A DNA stretch of 64,000 nucleotides from Brevundimonas sp. (GTDB taxonomy: Bacteria > Pseudomonadota > Alphaproteobacteria > Caulobacterales > Caulobacteraceae): positions 35,480 to 99,479 of the forward strand of contig NZ_JAQSDY010000032.1 of NCBI RefSeq assembly GCF_029946145.1, read 5' to 3'. Within the stretch, counting starts at the first letter, position 1; each line of letters opens with the position of its first letter. A program made the position numbers and the translations under genes. The notes under the pieces were generated by a model. That model worked only from the letters and a program-made list of their open reading frames with translations. It searched no databases and was not told the DNA's origin. Shown in pieces: positions 9,811 to 18,970 of this stretch.

Positions 9811-10887
9811 GTGGATTTCGCCTTCTCCGACGAACAACAGGCCTTCGCCGAGGTCGTCCGCAACCTGCTGCGGGCCGAATGCACCGCCGCGCACCTGCGC
9901 CGACTGATCGACAGCGGTGCGGCCCGCGACGGCGACCGCTGGCGCCAGGTCCTCGATCTGGGCCTGACCGGCCTCATGGTCCCCGATGCCAAGGGCGGCC
10001 TCGGTCTGGATGAGACCGACTTCGTCCTGATCGCCCAAGCCTGCGGCCACGCCGCCCTGCCCGAGCCGCTCGTCGAACAGACGGGCGTGGTCCTGCCGCT
10101 ATTGGCCGCCATCGATCATCCGCGCGCTTGCGCATGGCTGGACAGGACGCTGACGGGCGAGGTGACCGTGGCTCTGAGCCACCCGTCGAACCCATTCGTA
10201 GCCGACGCCGACACGGCCGCCGCCCTGCTTCTGGTTCACGACGGCGCCCTGCATCTGGTCGAGTCCCCGGTCGTCGAGCTGATCGCCCAGCCCGGCATCG
10301 ACCCTTTCCGCCGCCTGTCGCACGTCATCTGGACGCCATCGACGCACACGCTGGTCGCGGATTCCCGGACGGCGGCCCCATTGCTGGCCACGGCTCTTGA
10401 GCGCGGCGCCATCTTCGCCGCCGCCCAGTCCATTGGACTTGCGGAGCGCAGCGTCGAACTGGCCGTCGATTATGCGAAGGAACGCATCCAGTTCGGCAAG
10501 CCCATCGGCGTCAATCAGGCGGTGAAGCATCTGCTGGCCACGGCCCAGGTGAAGATCGAATTCGCCCGACCCGTCGTCTTCGCCGCCGCCGCCGAGCGGG
10601 CTGCCGACAACGCCCTGTCGCGCGCCCGCGCCTCGCACGCCAAGCTGGCCGCCGCCGAGGCCGCGTCGCTGGCCGCCCGCACCGCCATCCAGGTGCACGG
10701 GGCCATGGGCTATTCGTGGGAAGTGGACGTCCACTTCCTGCTGAAACGCGCCCTCGCCCTCTCCGGCGTCTGGGGCGACGAAAGCTTCCACCGCGCCCGC
10801 GTCAGGGCCCACGCCATCTCAGCTGCCGACATCGACCACAGCTTCGCCTGGACCGCCCTGAAGGAAGTCGCCGCCGATGCCGCATGA
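9811..10887 (+). CDS. Acyl-CoA dehydrogenase, FadE32/FadE33-like
   Basis: 358 aa; MDFAFSDEQQAF N-terminus, YAKERIQFGKPIGVNQAVKH, AIQVHGAMGYSWEVDVHFLLKRA. Confidence 0.85.
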   Translation: MDFAFSDEQQAFAEVVRNLLRAECTAAHLRRLIDSGAARDGDRWRQVLDLGLTGLMVPDAKGGLGLDETDFVLIAQACGHAALPEPLVEQTGVVLPLLAAIDHPRACAWLDRTLTGEVTVALSHPSNPFVADADTAAALLLVHDGALHLVESPVVELIAQPGIDPFRRLSHVIWTPSTHTLVADSRTAAPLLATALERGAIFAAAQSIGLAERSVELAVDYAKERIQFGKPIGVNQAVKHLLATAQVKIEFARPVVFAAAAERAADNALSRARASHAKLAAAEAASLAARTAIQVHGAMGYSWEVDVHFLLKRALALSGVWGDESFHRARVRAHAISAADIDHSFAWTALKEVAADAA

Positions 10888-12028
10888 GGCCTATATCATC
10901 GACGCCGTCCGCACCCCTGTCGGGCGCAAGAAGGGCGGCCTGGCCCACGTCCATTCCGCCGACCTGGGCGCCCACGTCCTGTCGGCCCTGATGGCCCGCG
11001 TTGGCGTCGATCCCGCCGCCGTCGAGGACGTGGTGTTCGGCTGCTGCGACACCTTGGGGTCTCAGGCCGGCGACGTCGCCCGAACCTGCTGGCTGGCCGC
11101 GGGCCTGCCCGAACATGTGCCCGGCGTGACCATCGACCGCCAGTGCGGCTCGGCTCAGCAGGCCGTGCATTTCGCGACCCAGGGCGTAATGAGCGGGACG
11201 CAGGATCTGGTCGTCGCCGGCGGGGTCCAGAACATGAACGCCATCCCGATCTCGGCCGCCATGCTGGCCGGTCAGGCCTATGGTTTCGCCGACCCTTTCC
11301 GTGGTTCGAACGGTTGGTTGAAGCGATACGGCGATCAGGAGGTCAGCCAGTTCCGCTCGGCCGAAATGATCGCCGACAGGTGGGAAATCAGCCGCACCGA
11401 GATGGAGCAGTTCGCACTGGAAAGCCATCAGCGCGCGCTGGACGCCGCCGCGGCGGGGCGCTTCGACAACGAGATCATCCCGCTGGAAGACGTCACGCGC
11501 GACGAGACCCCGCGTCAGACCTCGCTGGAGAAGATGGCGACCCTGGCGCCGCTGATCCCCGACGGCCGCATCACCGCCGCCGTGGCCAGCCAGACCGCCG
11601 ACGCCGCCGCCGCTCTGCTGCTCGCCTCTCCCAGGGCCGTGAAGGATCACGGGCTCACGCCGCGGGCCCGCGTCCACCACATCTCCGTGCGCGCCGACGA
11701 TCCGATCTGGATGCTGACCGCGCCGATCTCGGCCACCCGCCATGCCCTCGAAAAGACGGGCTTGAGGATTGAGGACGTCGATCTGTTCGAATGCAACGAA
11801 GCCTTCGCATCGGTCGCCATGGCCTGGATGAAGGAGCTCGGCGTTCCCCGCGACCGGGTCAACGTCAACGGCGGGGCCATCGCCCTGGGCCACCCACTGG
11901 GGGCGACCGGGGCGCGCATCATGACCACCCTGCTCAACGAGCTTGAGCGCCGGGGCGGCCGATACGCCCTGCAGACCATGTGCGAAGGCGGCGGTCAGGC
12001 CAATGTCACCATCATCGAGCGGCTGTGA
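10877..12028 (+). CDS. fadA6: Thiolase, FadA6-like
   Basis: DRQCGSAQQ, GGVQNMNAIPIS, NGGAIALGHPLGATGAR, LQTMCEGGGQANVTIIERL; near-colinear with recalled FadA6 (Rv3556c). Confidence 0.9.
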   Translation: MPHEAYIIDAVRTPVGRKKGGLAHVHSADLGAHVLSALMARVGVDPAAVEDVVFGCCDTLGSQAGDVARTCWLAAGLPEHVPGVTIDRQCGSAQQAVHFATQGVMSGTQDLVVAGGVQNMNAIPISAAMLAGQAYGFADPFRGSNGWLKRYGDQEVSQFRSAEMIADRWEISRTEMEQFALESHQRALDAAAAGRFDNEIIPLEDVTRDETPRQTSLEKMATLAPLIPDGRITAAVASQTADAAAALLLASPRAVKDHGLTPRARVHHISVRADDPIWMLTAPISATRHALEKTGLRIEDVDLFECNEAFASVAMAWMKELGVPRDRVNVNGGAIALGHPLGATGARIMTTLLNELERRGGRYALQTMCEGGGQANVTIIERL

Positions 12029-12039
12029 GGGAAGCGTCC

Positions 12040-12951
12040 ATGTTCGGTATCTGTGAAGGCCGGGTGGTCATCGTCACGGGCGCAGGTCGGGGGTTGGGCC
12101 GCGCCTATGCCCTTGCCTTGGCGGCCGAGGGAGCCAGGGTCATGGTCAATGATCTGGACGTCGGCGCGCACGGCGAGGCCGGTCAGACCACCGGCGCGGC
12201 CCAGGCGGTAGTCGATCAGATCGTCGCGGCTGGCGGCGAGGCCATCGCCAACAGCGACGACGTTACTGAGGTCGAAGCGGGCCAGCGCATGGTCCGGACG
12301 GCGCTCGACGCCTTCGGCGACCTGCACGCCGTGGTCAACAACGCCGGCTTTGTCCGCGACCGGATGTTCGTCTCTTGCACGCCCGACGAATGGGACGCCG
12401 TACTGCGCGTCCACCTGCGCGGCCATTTCTGCCTCAGCCGCGCCGCCGTCGACTACTGGCGGGCCAAGCAGAAACAGGGGCATGACCCCGACGCCCGCAT
12501 CATCAACACCTCGTCCGGCGCGGGCCTTCAGGGCTCGATCGGCCAGAGCGCCTATTCGGCGGCCAAGGGGGGCATCGCCAGCCTGACCCTGGTCCAGGCC
12601 GCGGAGTTGGGCCGTTACGGCATCACCGCCAACGCCTTGGCCCCGGCGGCGCGGACCCGGATGACCGAGACCGCCTTCGCCGACGCCATGCAGGCGCCTG
12701 AGGACGGATTCGACGCCAACGACCCCGCCAATGTCGCCCCCACCGTGGTCTGGCTGGCCAGCGCGGATTCGGCCGGAGTGACGGGACAGGTGTTCGAGCT
12801 GCAGGGCGGGCGGATCATGCTGTCCGAAGGCTGGCGCAACGGCCCCGCCATAGACCAGGGACGCCGCTGGGATCCGTCAGAGGTCGGCCCGGTGGTCAGC
12901 GAGCTGCTGGCCCGGCGCACCCCGCCACAACCCGTCTATGGCGCCGGCTGA
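12040..12951 (+). CDS. SDR, Rv3548c-like steroid-cluster dehydrogenase
   Basis: ATG 12040; CEGRVVIVTGAGRGLGRAYALA, NTSSGAGLQGSIGQSAYSAAKGG, LSEGWRNGPAIDQGRRWDPSEVGPVV similar to Rv3548c. Confidence 0.87.
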   Translation: MFGICEGRVVIVTGAGRGLGRAYALALAAEGARVMVNDLDVGAHGEAGQTTGAAQAVVDQIVAAGGEAIANSDDVTEVEAGQRMVRTALDAFGDLHAVVNNAGFVRDRMFVSCTPDEWDAVLRVHLRGHFCLSRAAVDYWRAKQKQGHDPDARIINTSSGAGLQGSIGQSAYSAAKGGIASLTLVQAAELGRYGITANALAPAARTRMTETAFADAMQAPEDGFDANDPANVAPTVVWLASADSAGVTGQVFELQGGRIMLSEGWRNGPAIDQGRRWDPSEVGPVVSELLARRTPPQPVYGAG

Positions 12952-12961
12952 GGGCGGGCGC

Positions 12962-14122
12962 ATGAACATCACCCTTACCGACGAACAACAGGCCATCGCC
13001 GAAAGCGCCCGGGCGTTTCTGGACGAACACGGCAGTTCCGCGCGCCTGCGCGCCGCCATCGAATCCGCCGACGGCTGGGATCCCGAACAGTGGCGCGCCA
13101 TGGCCCAGGAGATGGGTTGGCTGGGCGTCGCTGCGCCCGAGAGGTTCGGCGGCAGCGACCTCGGCCTGGTCGAACTGGCCATCCTGCATGAAGAGGTCGG
13201 CCGCACTCTGACGGCGGCCCCGCTGTTTCCGACCCTCGGCCTGGCTTTGCCCGCCCTCATGTCGGCGGGCTGCGAGGCGCGACAGGCGGAGTTCCTGCCC
13301 CGCCTGATCGAGGGCGGGATCCGCGCCGCCGTCTGTCTGACCGGCGCCACCGGTGCGCCCGTCCCGTCCGACGTCGCGATCCGTCTGGAGCCGGACAGCG
13401 ACGGCTGGCGGCTGAACGGAACCGCCGAATACGTGCTGATGGGCCACGCCGCCAACCTGCTGATCGTCATCGCGCGTACGGCTGGCACGACGGGCTGGGA
13501 CGGTCTCAGCCTGCTCGCTGTCGCCGCCGACACGCCGGGGATCAGCATCGAGCGCCTGACCAGTCTCGATCTGACCCGGCCGTTCAGCCGCGTGCACTTC
13601 CATCAGGCCCGCGTCGGAGACGACTCCCTCTTGGGCGCGCCCGGGACGGCCGCCGCCGCCGTGCGCCGGATGCTGGCGGTCGGAACCGTGATGCTGGCCG
13701 CCGAACAGTTGGGCGGGGCCGAGCGGGCGCTGGAAATCAGCACCGAATACGCCAAACAGCGCGTTCAGTTCGGCCGGGTCATCGGCTCGTTCCAGGCCAT
13801 CAAGCACAAGCTGGCCGACATGATGCTGGCCGTCGAATCCGCCCGCTCGGCCCTCTACTACGCCGTGCGCCTGCTGGACGTGCCCGACGCGATGGCCGAG
13901 GCGGCCGCCACCGCCGGAGCCTGCTGTTCCGAAGCCTTCCTGCAATGCGCGGGGGACACCATCCAGATCCATGGCGGCATCGGCTTCACCTGGGAGCACG
14001 ACGCCCATCTCTATTTCAAGCGCGCCCGCGCCAGCGCCGCCCTGCTGGGCGGCCCGTCCCATCACTATGAATCCGTCGCCAGCCTGATCGGTCTGGACGA
14101 GGCTCCAGAAACCAGCGCATGA
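12962..14122 (+). CDS. Acyl-CoA dehydrogenase, FadE32/FadE33-like
   Basis: ATG 12962; MNITLTDEQQAIAESARAF, YAKQRVQFGRVIGSFQAIKHKLADM, IQIHGGIGFTWEHDAHLYFKRA. Confidence 0.86.
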   Translation: MNITLTDEQQAIAESARAFLDEHGSSARLRAAIESADGWDPEQWRAMAQEMGWLGVAAPERFGGSDLGLVELAILHEEVGRTLTAAPLFPTLGLALPALMSAGCEARQAEFLPRLIEGGIRAAVCLTGATGAPVPSDVAIRLEPDSDGWRLNGTAEYVLMGHAANLLIVIARTAGTTGWDGLSLLAVAADTPGISIERLTSLDLTRPFSRVHFHQARVGDDSLLGAPGTAAAAVRRMLAVGTVMLAAEQLGGAERALEISTEYAKQRVQFGRVIGSFQAIKHKLADMMLAVESARSALYYAVRLLDVPDAMAEAAATAGACCSEAFLQCAGDTIQIHGGIGFTWEHDAHLYFKRARASAALLGGPSHHYESVASLIGLDEAPETSA

Positions 14123-14898
14123 CCCCTCCTCCGCCCTATCCGGTCGCCCGCAACCTGTTGCAGGGCAAGACGGCCGTCATCACCGCCGCCGCCGGCACCG
14201 GCATCGGCTTTTCCGTTGCCAGGCGCTTCGCCGAGGAAGGCGCGAGCCTGCTGATCAGCGATCTGCATGAGCGCCGCCTGAACGAGGCCGCCGACGCGAT
14301 CGAGGCCGCTGTCGGACGACGCCCGGCGACCCAGCTCTGCAACGTCACCATCGAGGCGGAGGTCCAGGCCCTCGCCGCCCGTTCGGTCGCGGAACTCGGC
14401 CGCGTCGACGTTCTGGTCAACAATGCCGGTCTAGGCGGCTCGGCCGCCGTGGTCGACATGGCCGACGACGAGTGGGGACGCGTCCTCGACGTGACCCTGA
14501 CCAGCGTCTTCCGCATGAGCCGCGCCTTCCTGCCGATCATGTACGCGCAAGGCTCGGGGGCCGTGATCAACAACGCCTCGGTCCTGGGCTGGCGGGCGCA
14601 GAAGCTTCAGGCCCACTATGCCGCCGCCAAGGCCGGCGTCATGGCCTTTACCCGCTGTTCGGCGCTGGAAGCGGCCGACCACGGCGTCCGCGTCAACGCC
14701 GTCGCCCCCTCCATCGCCATGCACGCCTTCCTGGCGAAGGTGACGACGCCGGAACTGCTCGAGACCCTCGCCGCGCAGGAGGCGTTCGGCCGCCCGGCGG
14801 AAGTTTGGGAAGTGGCCAACGCCATCCTGTTCCTGGCCTCGGACCTGTCCTCCTACATGACCGGCGAAGTGCTGTCGGTCTCCAGCCAGCGGGCCTGA
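14119..14898 (+). CDS. ipdF: SDR, IpdF-like (HIP pathway dehydrogenase)
   Basis: GKTAVITAAAGTGIGFSVARRF, NNAGLGGSAAVVDMADDEWGRVLDVTLTSVFR, NNASVLGWRAQKLQAHYAAAKAGVMAFTRCSALEA, SSYMTGEVLSVSSQRA; very similar to recalled IpdF (Rv3559c). Confidence 0.9.
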   Translation: MTPPPPYPVARNLLQGKTAVITAAAGTGIGFSVARRFAEEGASLLISDLHERRLNEAADAIEAAVGRRPATQLCNVTIEAEVQALAARSVAELGRVDVLVNNAGLGGSAAVVDMADDEWGRVLDVTLTSVFRMSRAFLPIMYAQGSGAVINNASVLGWRAQKLQAHYAAAKAGVMAFTRCSALEAADHGVRVNAVAPSIAMHAFLAKVTTPELLETLAAQEAFGRPAEVWEVANAILFLASDLSSYMTGEVLSVSSQRA

Positions 14899-14901
14899 TA
14901 C

Positions 14902-15357
14902 ATGGTCGTGTTCGAGACGGCGAACGAACTGCTGGGCCGGGTCGACGCGCCGCTGGGCGTGAGCGACTGGGTGCGGATTGATCAGGACCGGATCGACGGC
15001 TTCGCTCAGGTCACCGGCGACGACCAGTGGATCCACGTCGATCCGGAACGCGCCAGGACGGGCCCGTTCGGCGCGACGATCGCCCACGGCTATCTGACGG
15101 TCTCCCTGGCCAACCTCTTCCTTCCCCAGATCATCGAGGTGCGGGGCATTTCGATGGGGGTGAACGTGGGTTGCGACAACATCCGCTTCCTCGCCCCCGT
15201 CCGGGTCGGATCGCGCCTGCGCGGTTCGGGTCTGCTGCTCCGCGCCGAAGAGGCCAAGGGGGGGTCTGTTCAGGCGACGGTCCGCATCACCGTCGAGATC
15301 GAAGGCGAGGCCAGGCCGGCCTGCGTTCTCGACGCCATCAGTCGCTACTATCCGTAA
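14902..15357 (+). CDS. MaoC-like (R)-hydratase (hot-dog fold)
   Basis: 151 aa; FAQVTGDDQWIHVDPERARTGPFGATIAHGYLTVSL is the MaoC hydratase motif. Confidence 0.92.
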   Translation: MVVFETANELLGRVDAPLGVSDWVRIDQDRIDGFAQVTGDDQWIHVDPERARTGPFGATIAHGYLTVSLANLFLPQIIEVRGISMGVNVGCDNIRFLAPVRVGSRLRGSGLLLRAEEAKGGSVQATVRITVEIEGEARPACVLDAISRYYP

Positions 15358-15366
15358 AGAGATTTC

Positions 15367-16569
15367 ATGCGCCAAGCCGTCATCGTCAGCGCCGCCCGCA
15401 CCCCGATCGCCAAGGCCTATCGCGGCGCCTTTAACGACACCGAAGCCACGGCCCTGTCCGGCCATGTCGTAGCCGAGGCCGTGAGGCGGGCGGGCCTGGA
15501 CCCCGCCAGCATCGAGGACGTCATCGTCGGCTGCGCCGCCCAGCAGGGCACCCAGGGCTACAACATCGGCCGCCTGACCGCCGCCGCGGCCGGCTTTCCC
15601 GACAGCGTCGCGGGCATGGCCCTGGACCGGATGTGCGCCTCGGGCCTGATGGCCATCGCCACGGCCTCGAAACAGATCAGCGACGACGGCATGGAGGTCG
15701 TTGTCGCGGGGGGGGTCGAATCGATCACCCTGACCCAGAACAAGCACAAGAACGCCTATCGCGCCCGCAACGAGAGCGTCATCGCCCGTTCGCCGCGCAT
15801 GTATCTGCCGATGATCGAGACGGCCGAGATCGTCGCCGACCGCTACGGGATCAGTCGCGAGGCGCAGGACCGGTATGGTTTCGAGAGCCACCAGCGCACT
15901 GCGGCCGCCCAGGCCGCCGGTCGCTTCGCCGCCGAACTGGCGCCGCTGACGACGCGCAAACAGGTGGTCGACAAGGCCACTGGCGCGATCAGCCATGAGA
16001 CGGTCACCCTCACCGCCGACGAGGGCCCGCGCGCCTCGACCACGCTCGAGGACCTGGCCCGGCTGGAGCCGGTCTTCAAGGATGGCGAGATCATCAAACA
16101 GGGCCGCCACATCACGGCAGGAAACGCCTCGCAGCTGTCCGACGGCGCCGCCGCGGTGGTCCTGATGGAGGCCGCCGCCGCCGCCCGCGCCGGCCTGACG
16201 CCCCTCGGCGCCTGTCTGGGCATGAGCGTCGCGGGCTGCGGTCCCGACGAAATGGGCATCGGCCCTGTCTTCGCCGTGCCCCGGCTTCTGGCCCGCCATG
16301 GGCTCAAGGTGTCTGACATCGACCTGTGGGAGTTGAACGAGGCCTTTGCCTGCCAGGCGGTCTATTGTCGCGACACCTTGGGAATCGATCCGGACCTGTT
16401 CAATGTCGACGGCGGGGCCATCGCGGTAGGCCATCCGTTCGGCATGACCGGTGTGCGCACCGCCGCTCACGCGTTGTTTGAAGGCAAGCGTCGCGGCGTC
16501 AAACGCGCCGTGGTGACCATGTGCGTCGGGGGCGGCATGGGCGCCGCCGCCCTGTTCGAGGTGTATTGA
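15367..16569 (+). CDS. Acetyl-CoA C-acyltransferase (thiolase)
   Basis: 400 aa; [50 protein letters not shown]. Confidence 0.93.
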   Translation: MRQAVIVSAARTPIAKAYRGAFNDTEATALSGHVVAEAVRRAGLDPASIEDVIVGCAAQQGTQGYNIGRLTAAAAGFPDSVAGMALDRMCASGLMAIATASKQISDDGMEVVVAGGVESITLTQNKHKNAYRARNESVIARSPRMYLPMIETAEIVADRYGISREAQDRYGFESHQRTAAAQAAGRFAAELAPLTTRKQVVDKATGAISHETVTLTADEGPRASTTLEDLARLEPVFKDGEIIKQGRHITAGNASQLSDGAAAVVLMEAAAAARAGLTPLGACLGMSVAGCGPDEMGIGPVFAVPRLLARHGLKVSDIDLWELNEAFACQAVYCRDTLGIDPDLFNVDGGAIAVGHPFGMTGVRTAAHALFEGKRRGVKRAVVTMCVGGGMGAAALFEVY

Positions 16570-16892
16570 TGGCCCAGATCTTCGTGACCCAGCAGAACGG
16601 GGAGTCGCTGACGTTGGAGGCCCAGCCCGGCCGCCGCCTGATGGAAGTGCTGCGCGACGGAGGAACCACGGTCGAGGGCACCTGCGGCGGCGCCTGCTCG
16701 TGCGGCAGCTGCCATGTCTATGTCGAGGAGGCCTGGCTGGCCGAGCTGACCGAGCCGAAGGACGAAGAGCGCGAGATGATCGAGGCCATCGGCGAGGTGA
16801 TCGAGGTCCGTCCCAACTCTCGCCTCGCCTGCCAGATCCAGATGAGCGACGCCCTGGACGGCCTGGCCCTGACCATCGCCGAAGCCATATAG
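16569..16892 (+). CDS. 2Fe-2S ferredoxin, adrenodoxin type
   Basis: ATG 16569 overlaps thiolase stop (TGATG); CGGACSCGSCHVYV plus later RLACQI cysteine. Confidence 0.9.
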   Translation: MAQIFVTQQNGESLTLEAQPGRRLMEVLRDGGTTVEGTCGGACSCGSCHVYVEEAWLAELTEPKDEEREMIEAIGEVIEVRPNSRLACQIQMSDALDGLALTIAEAI

Positions 16893-16901
16893 GGGGCTGG
16901 A

Positions 16902-18083
16902 ATGAGCCGTAATTTCGCACCCGAACACGAGGGTTTCCGCCAACAGGTCGCGACCTGGCTGGATGACCAGCTGTCCGGTCCCTTCGCTCCCCTCCGCGGG
17001 CTGAACAATCACGTCGACGCCATTCCGGAACGCCGGGCGTGGGAAGCGGCGCTGGGCAAGGCGCGCTATGGCTGCATCGGCTGGCCCGAGGCCTGGGGCG
17101 GTCGCGACGCCAGCATCGCCGAACAGGTCATCTTCGCCGAGGAATACGCCCGCGCCAAAGCCCCCTCGCGCATCGGTCACATCGGCATCGAACTGGCTGG
17201 TCCGACCATACTGCTGCACGGCACGGAAAAGCAGAAGAAGCAGTTCCTGCCCGGCATCGCCTCTGGCGCCGACATCTGGTGCCAGGGCTATTCGGAGCCG
17301 AACGCCGGGTCCGACCTGTCGAATGTGCGCACGACCGCTTGGCTGAAGAACGGCCGTTGGATCATCAACGGCCAGAAGGTCTGGACATCGATGGCGCAGT
17401 TCTCGGACTGGGTCTTCGTCATCTGCCGCGCCGATTCCGGCACGCGCGGCGCCAGCGGCCTCGCCTATCTTCTGGTGCCCATGGATCAACCGGGCGTCAC
17501 CATCCGGCCCATCCGCCAGATGACCGGCGAGGCCGAGTTCAATGAGGTCTTCTTCGACAACGCTGAAACAGCCGCCGAGAACATTGTCGGCCAGCCGGGC
17601 GAAGGCTGGAAGGTCGCCATGGCCACCCTCGCCTTCGAGCGCGGCGTCTCGACTCTCGGCCAGCAGATGCATTTCCGCAACGACCTGGATGAGTTGGTCG
17701 CGCTGGCGAAGGCCAACGGCGCGGCGCGCTCGCCCCTGATCCGCCAGCGATTGGCCAAGGCCCATGTCGGCCTGACCGTCATGCGCGCCAGCGCCCTGCG
17801 GATGCTGGCCAACAAGGACCCGCAGACGCCGACTTCCGGCGCCTATACCTACAAGCTCTACTGGGCCAACTGGCGTCGCTCGCTGGGCGAGCTGGCTATG
17901 GATGTTCAGGGTCTGCCCGGTCAGGTCGGGGAAGGTGAAGCCGATTTCAGTGCCTTGACCAAGATGCATCTGATGTCGCGCGCCGAGACCATCTACGCCG
18001 GCACCAACCAGATCCAGCGCAACATCATAGCCGAGCGCAGCCTCGGCCTGCCCCGTGAAGCCCGCGGCGCCGAGCGCGGCTGA
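16902..18083 (+). CDS. fadE30: Acyl-CoA dehydrogenase, FadE30-like
   Basis: GYSEPNAGSDLSNVRTTA, NGQKVWTSMAQFSDW, FERGVSTLGQQMHF, AETIYAGTNQIQRNIIAERSLGLPRE resemble FadE30 (Rv3560c). Confidence 0.87.
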   Translation: MSRNFAPEHEGFRQQVATWLDDQLSGPFAPLRGLNNHVDAIPERRAWEAALGKARYGCIGWPEAWGGRDASIAEQVIFAEEYARAKAPSRIGHIGIELAGPTILLHGTEKQKKQFLPGIASGADIWCQGYSEPNAGSDLSNVRTTAWLKNGRWIINGQKVWTSMAQFSDWVFVICRADSGTRGASGLAYLLVPMDQPGVTIRPIRQMTGEAEFNEVFFDNAETAAENIVGQPGEGWKVAMATLAFERGVSTLGQQMHFRNDLDELVALAKANGAARSPLIRQRLAKAHVGLTVMRASALRMLANKDPQTPTSGAYTYKLYWANWRRSLGELAMDVQGLPGQVGEGEADFSALTKMHLMSRAETIYAGTNQIQRNIIAERSLGLPREARGAERG

Positions 18084-18099
18084 CCGAGCCCGCGGAAAT

Positions 18100-18145
18100 C
18101 TTCCCCTTCACCATCCGGGCCTCCGCCGGGATGGTGAAGGGGAAG
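18100..18145. terminator. Perfect ~17 bp stem hairpin between convergent fadE30 and the SDR gene; probable bidirectional terminator
   Basis: CTTCCCCTTCACCATCC gggcctccgccg GGATGGTGAAGGGGAAG; no clear U-tract. Confidence 0.55.
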
Positions 18146-18202
18146 GAGCGCCCGGCCGCGGAACAACTACGGCGAGGGCCGGTCCTGGACCCGCCCGGAG
18201 CC

Positions 18203-18970
18203 TCAGACCAGATCGAGGAAGGAGGGTCGCTCTCCGCCGCCGTCGACGGCCAGCCGCGCGCCGCTGACGTAGGACGCCAGCGGCGACGCGAAAAAGAGGA
18301 CGGCGTTGGCGATGTCACGCCCGGCGCCCATCCGCTTCAGCGGCAAAGCCTCAGCGATCGCGCCATGACCCGCGCCGTAATGATCCGTGGCGCCTTCGGT
18401 GGCGATCAGGCCGACGATGATGGCATTGACTCTAATCTTCGGCCCCCACTCCATCGCCAGGCTTTGGGTCAGGTTGATCAGCCCCGCCTTGGCCGCCCCA
18501 TAGATCGCCGTGCCCGGCGAAGGCCTGACGCCCGCGACGCTGCATATGTTGACGATGCTCCCGCCGTTCGGCTGCGCCTGCATATGCCGCCAGGCAGCCT
18601 GCGAGACGTGCAGGGGCGCCATCAGGTTCAGGGCCACGATCGCGTCGCTGAAGCGCGGCGAGGCCGTAGAGGCGGCGGCGGCAGGGGAGCCGCCGGCGTT
18701 GTTGACCACGATATCGAGCCGGCCATGGCGCTCGACCACGCCGTCGACCATGGTCCGCACCTGATCTGCGGCCCGCACGTCGCAAGCCGTGAACTCGGCC
18801 GTCCGGCTGTCATGTGAAGGCAGGGTCTCCGGTTGGTTGCGGCCGCAAACCACCACGCGGCATCCGGCCTCGAGCAGCGCCTGGGCTATGGCCTTGCCGA
18901 TTCCCTTGGCGCCGCCCGTCACAAGGGCGACCTGGCCCGACAGATCGACCGTGACCGCGCCCTCACCCAT
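18203..18970 (-). CDS. SDR family oxidoreductase (Rv3549c-like position)
   Basis: ATG at 18970 (MGEGAVTVDLSGQVALVTGGAKGIGKAIAQALLEAG); YGAAKAG, NNAGG; start overlaps the fadD3-like stop by 8 bp. Confidence 0.88.
   Translation of the reverse strand: MGEGAVTVDLSGQVALVTGGAKGIGKAIAQALLEAGCRVVVCGRNQPETLPSHDSRTAEFTACDVRAADQVRTMVDGVVERHGRLDIVVNNAGGSPAAAASTASPRFSDAIVALNLMAPLHVSQAAWRHMQAQPNGGSIVNICSVAGVRPSPGTAIYGAAKAGLINLTQSLAMEWGPKIRVNAIIVGLIATEGATDHYGAGHGAIAEALPLKRMGAGRDIANAVLFFASPLASYVSGARLAVDGGGERPSFLDLV

Noticed and set aside
14431-16920. 829 aa minus-strand ORF opposite ipdF/maoC/thiolase/ferredoxin
   Set aside because: Antisense shadow ORF of high-GC coding DNA; the + strand encodes recognisable proteins; composition (Asp/Gly/Arg/His-rich) shows no family motif
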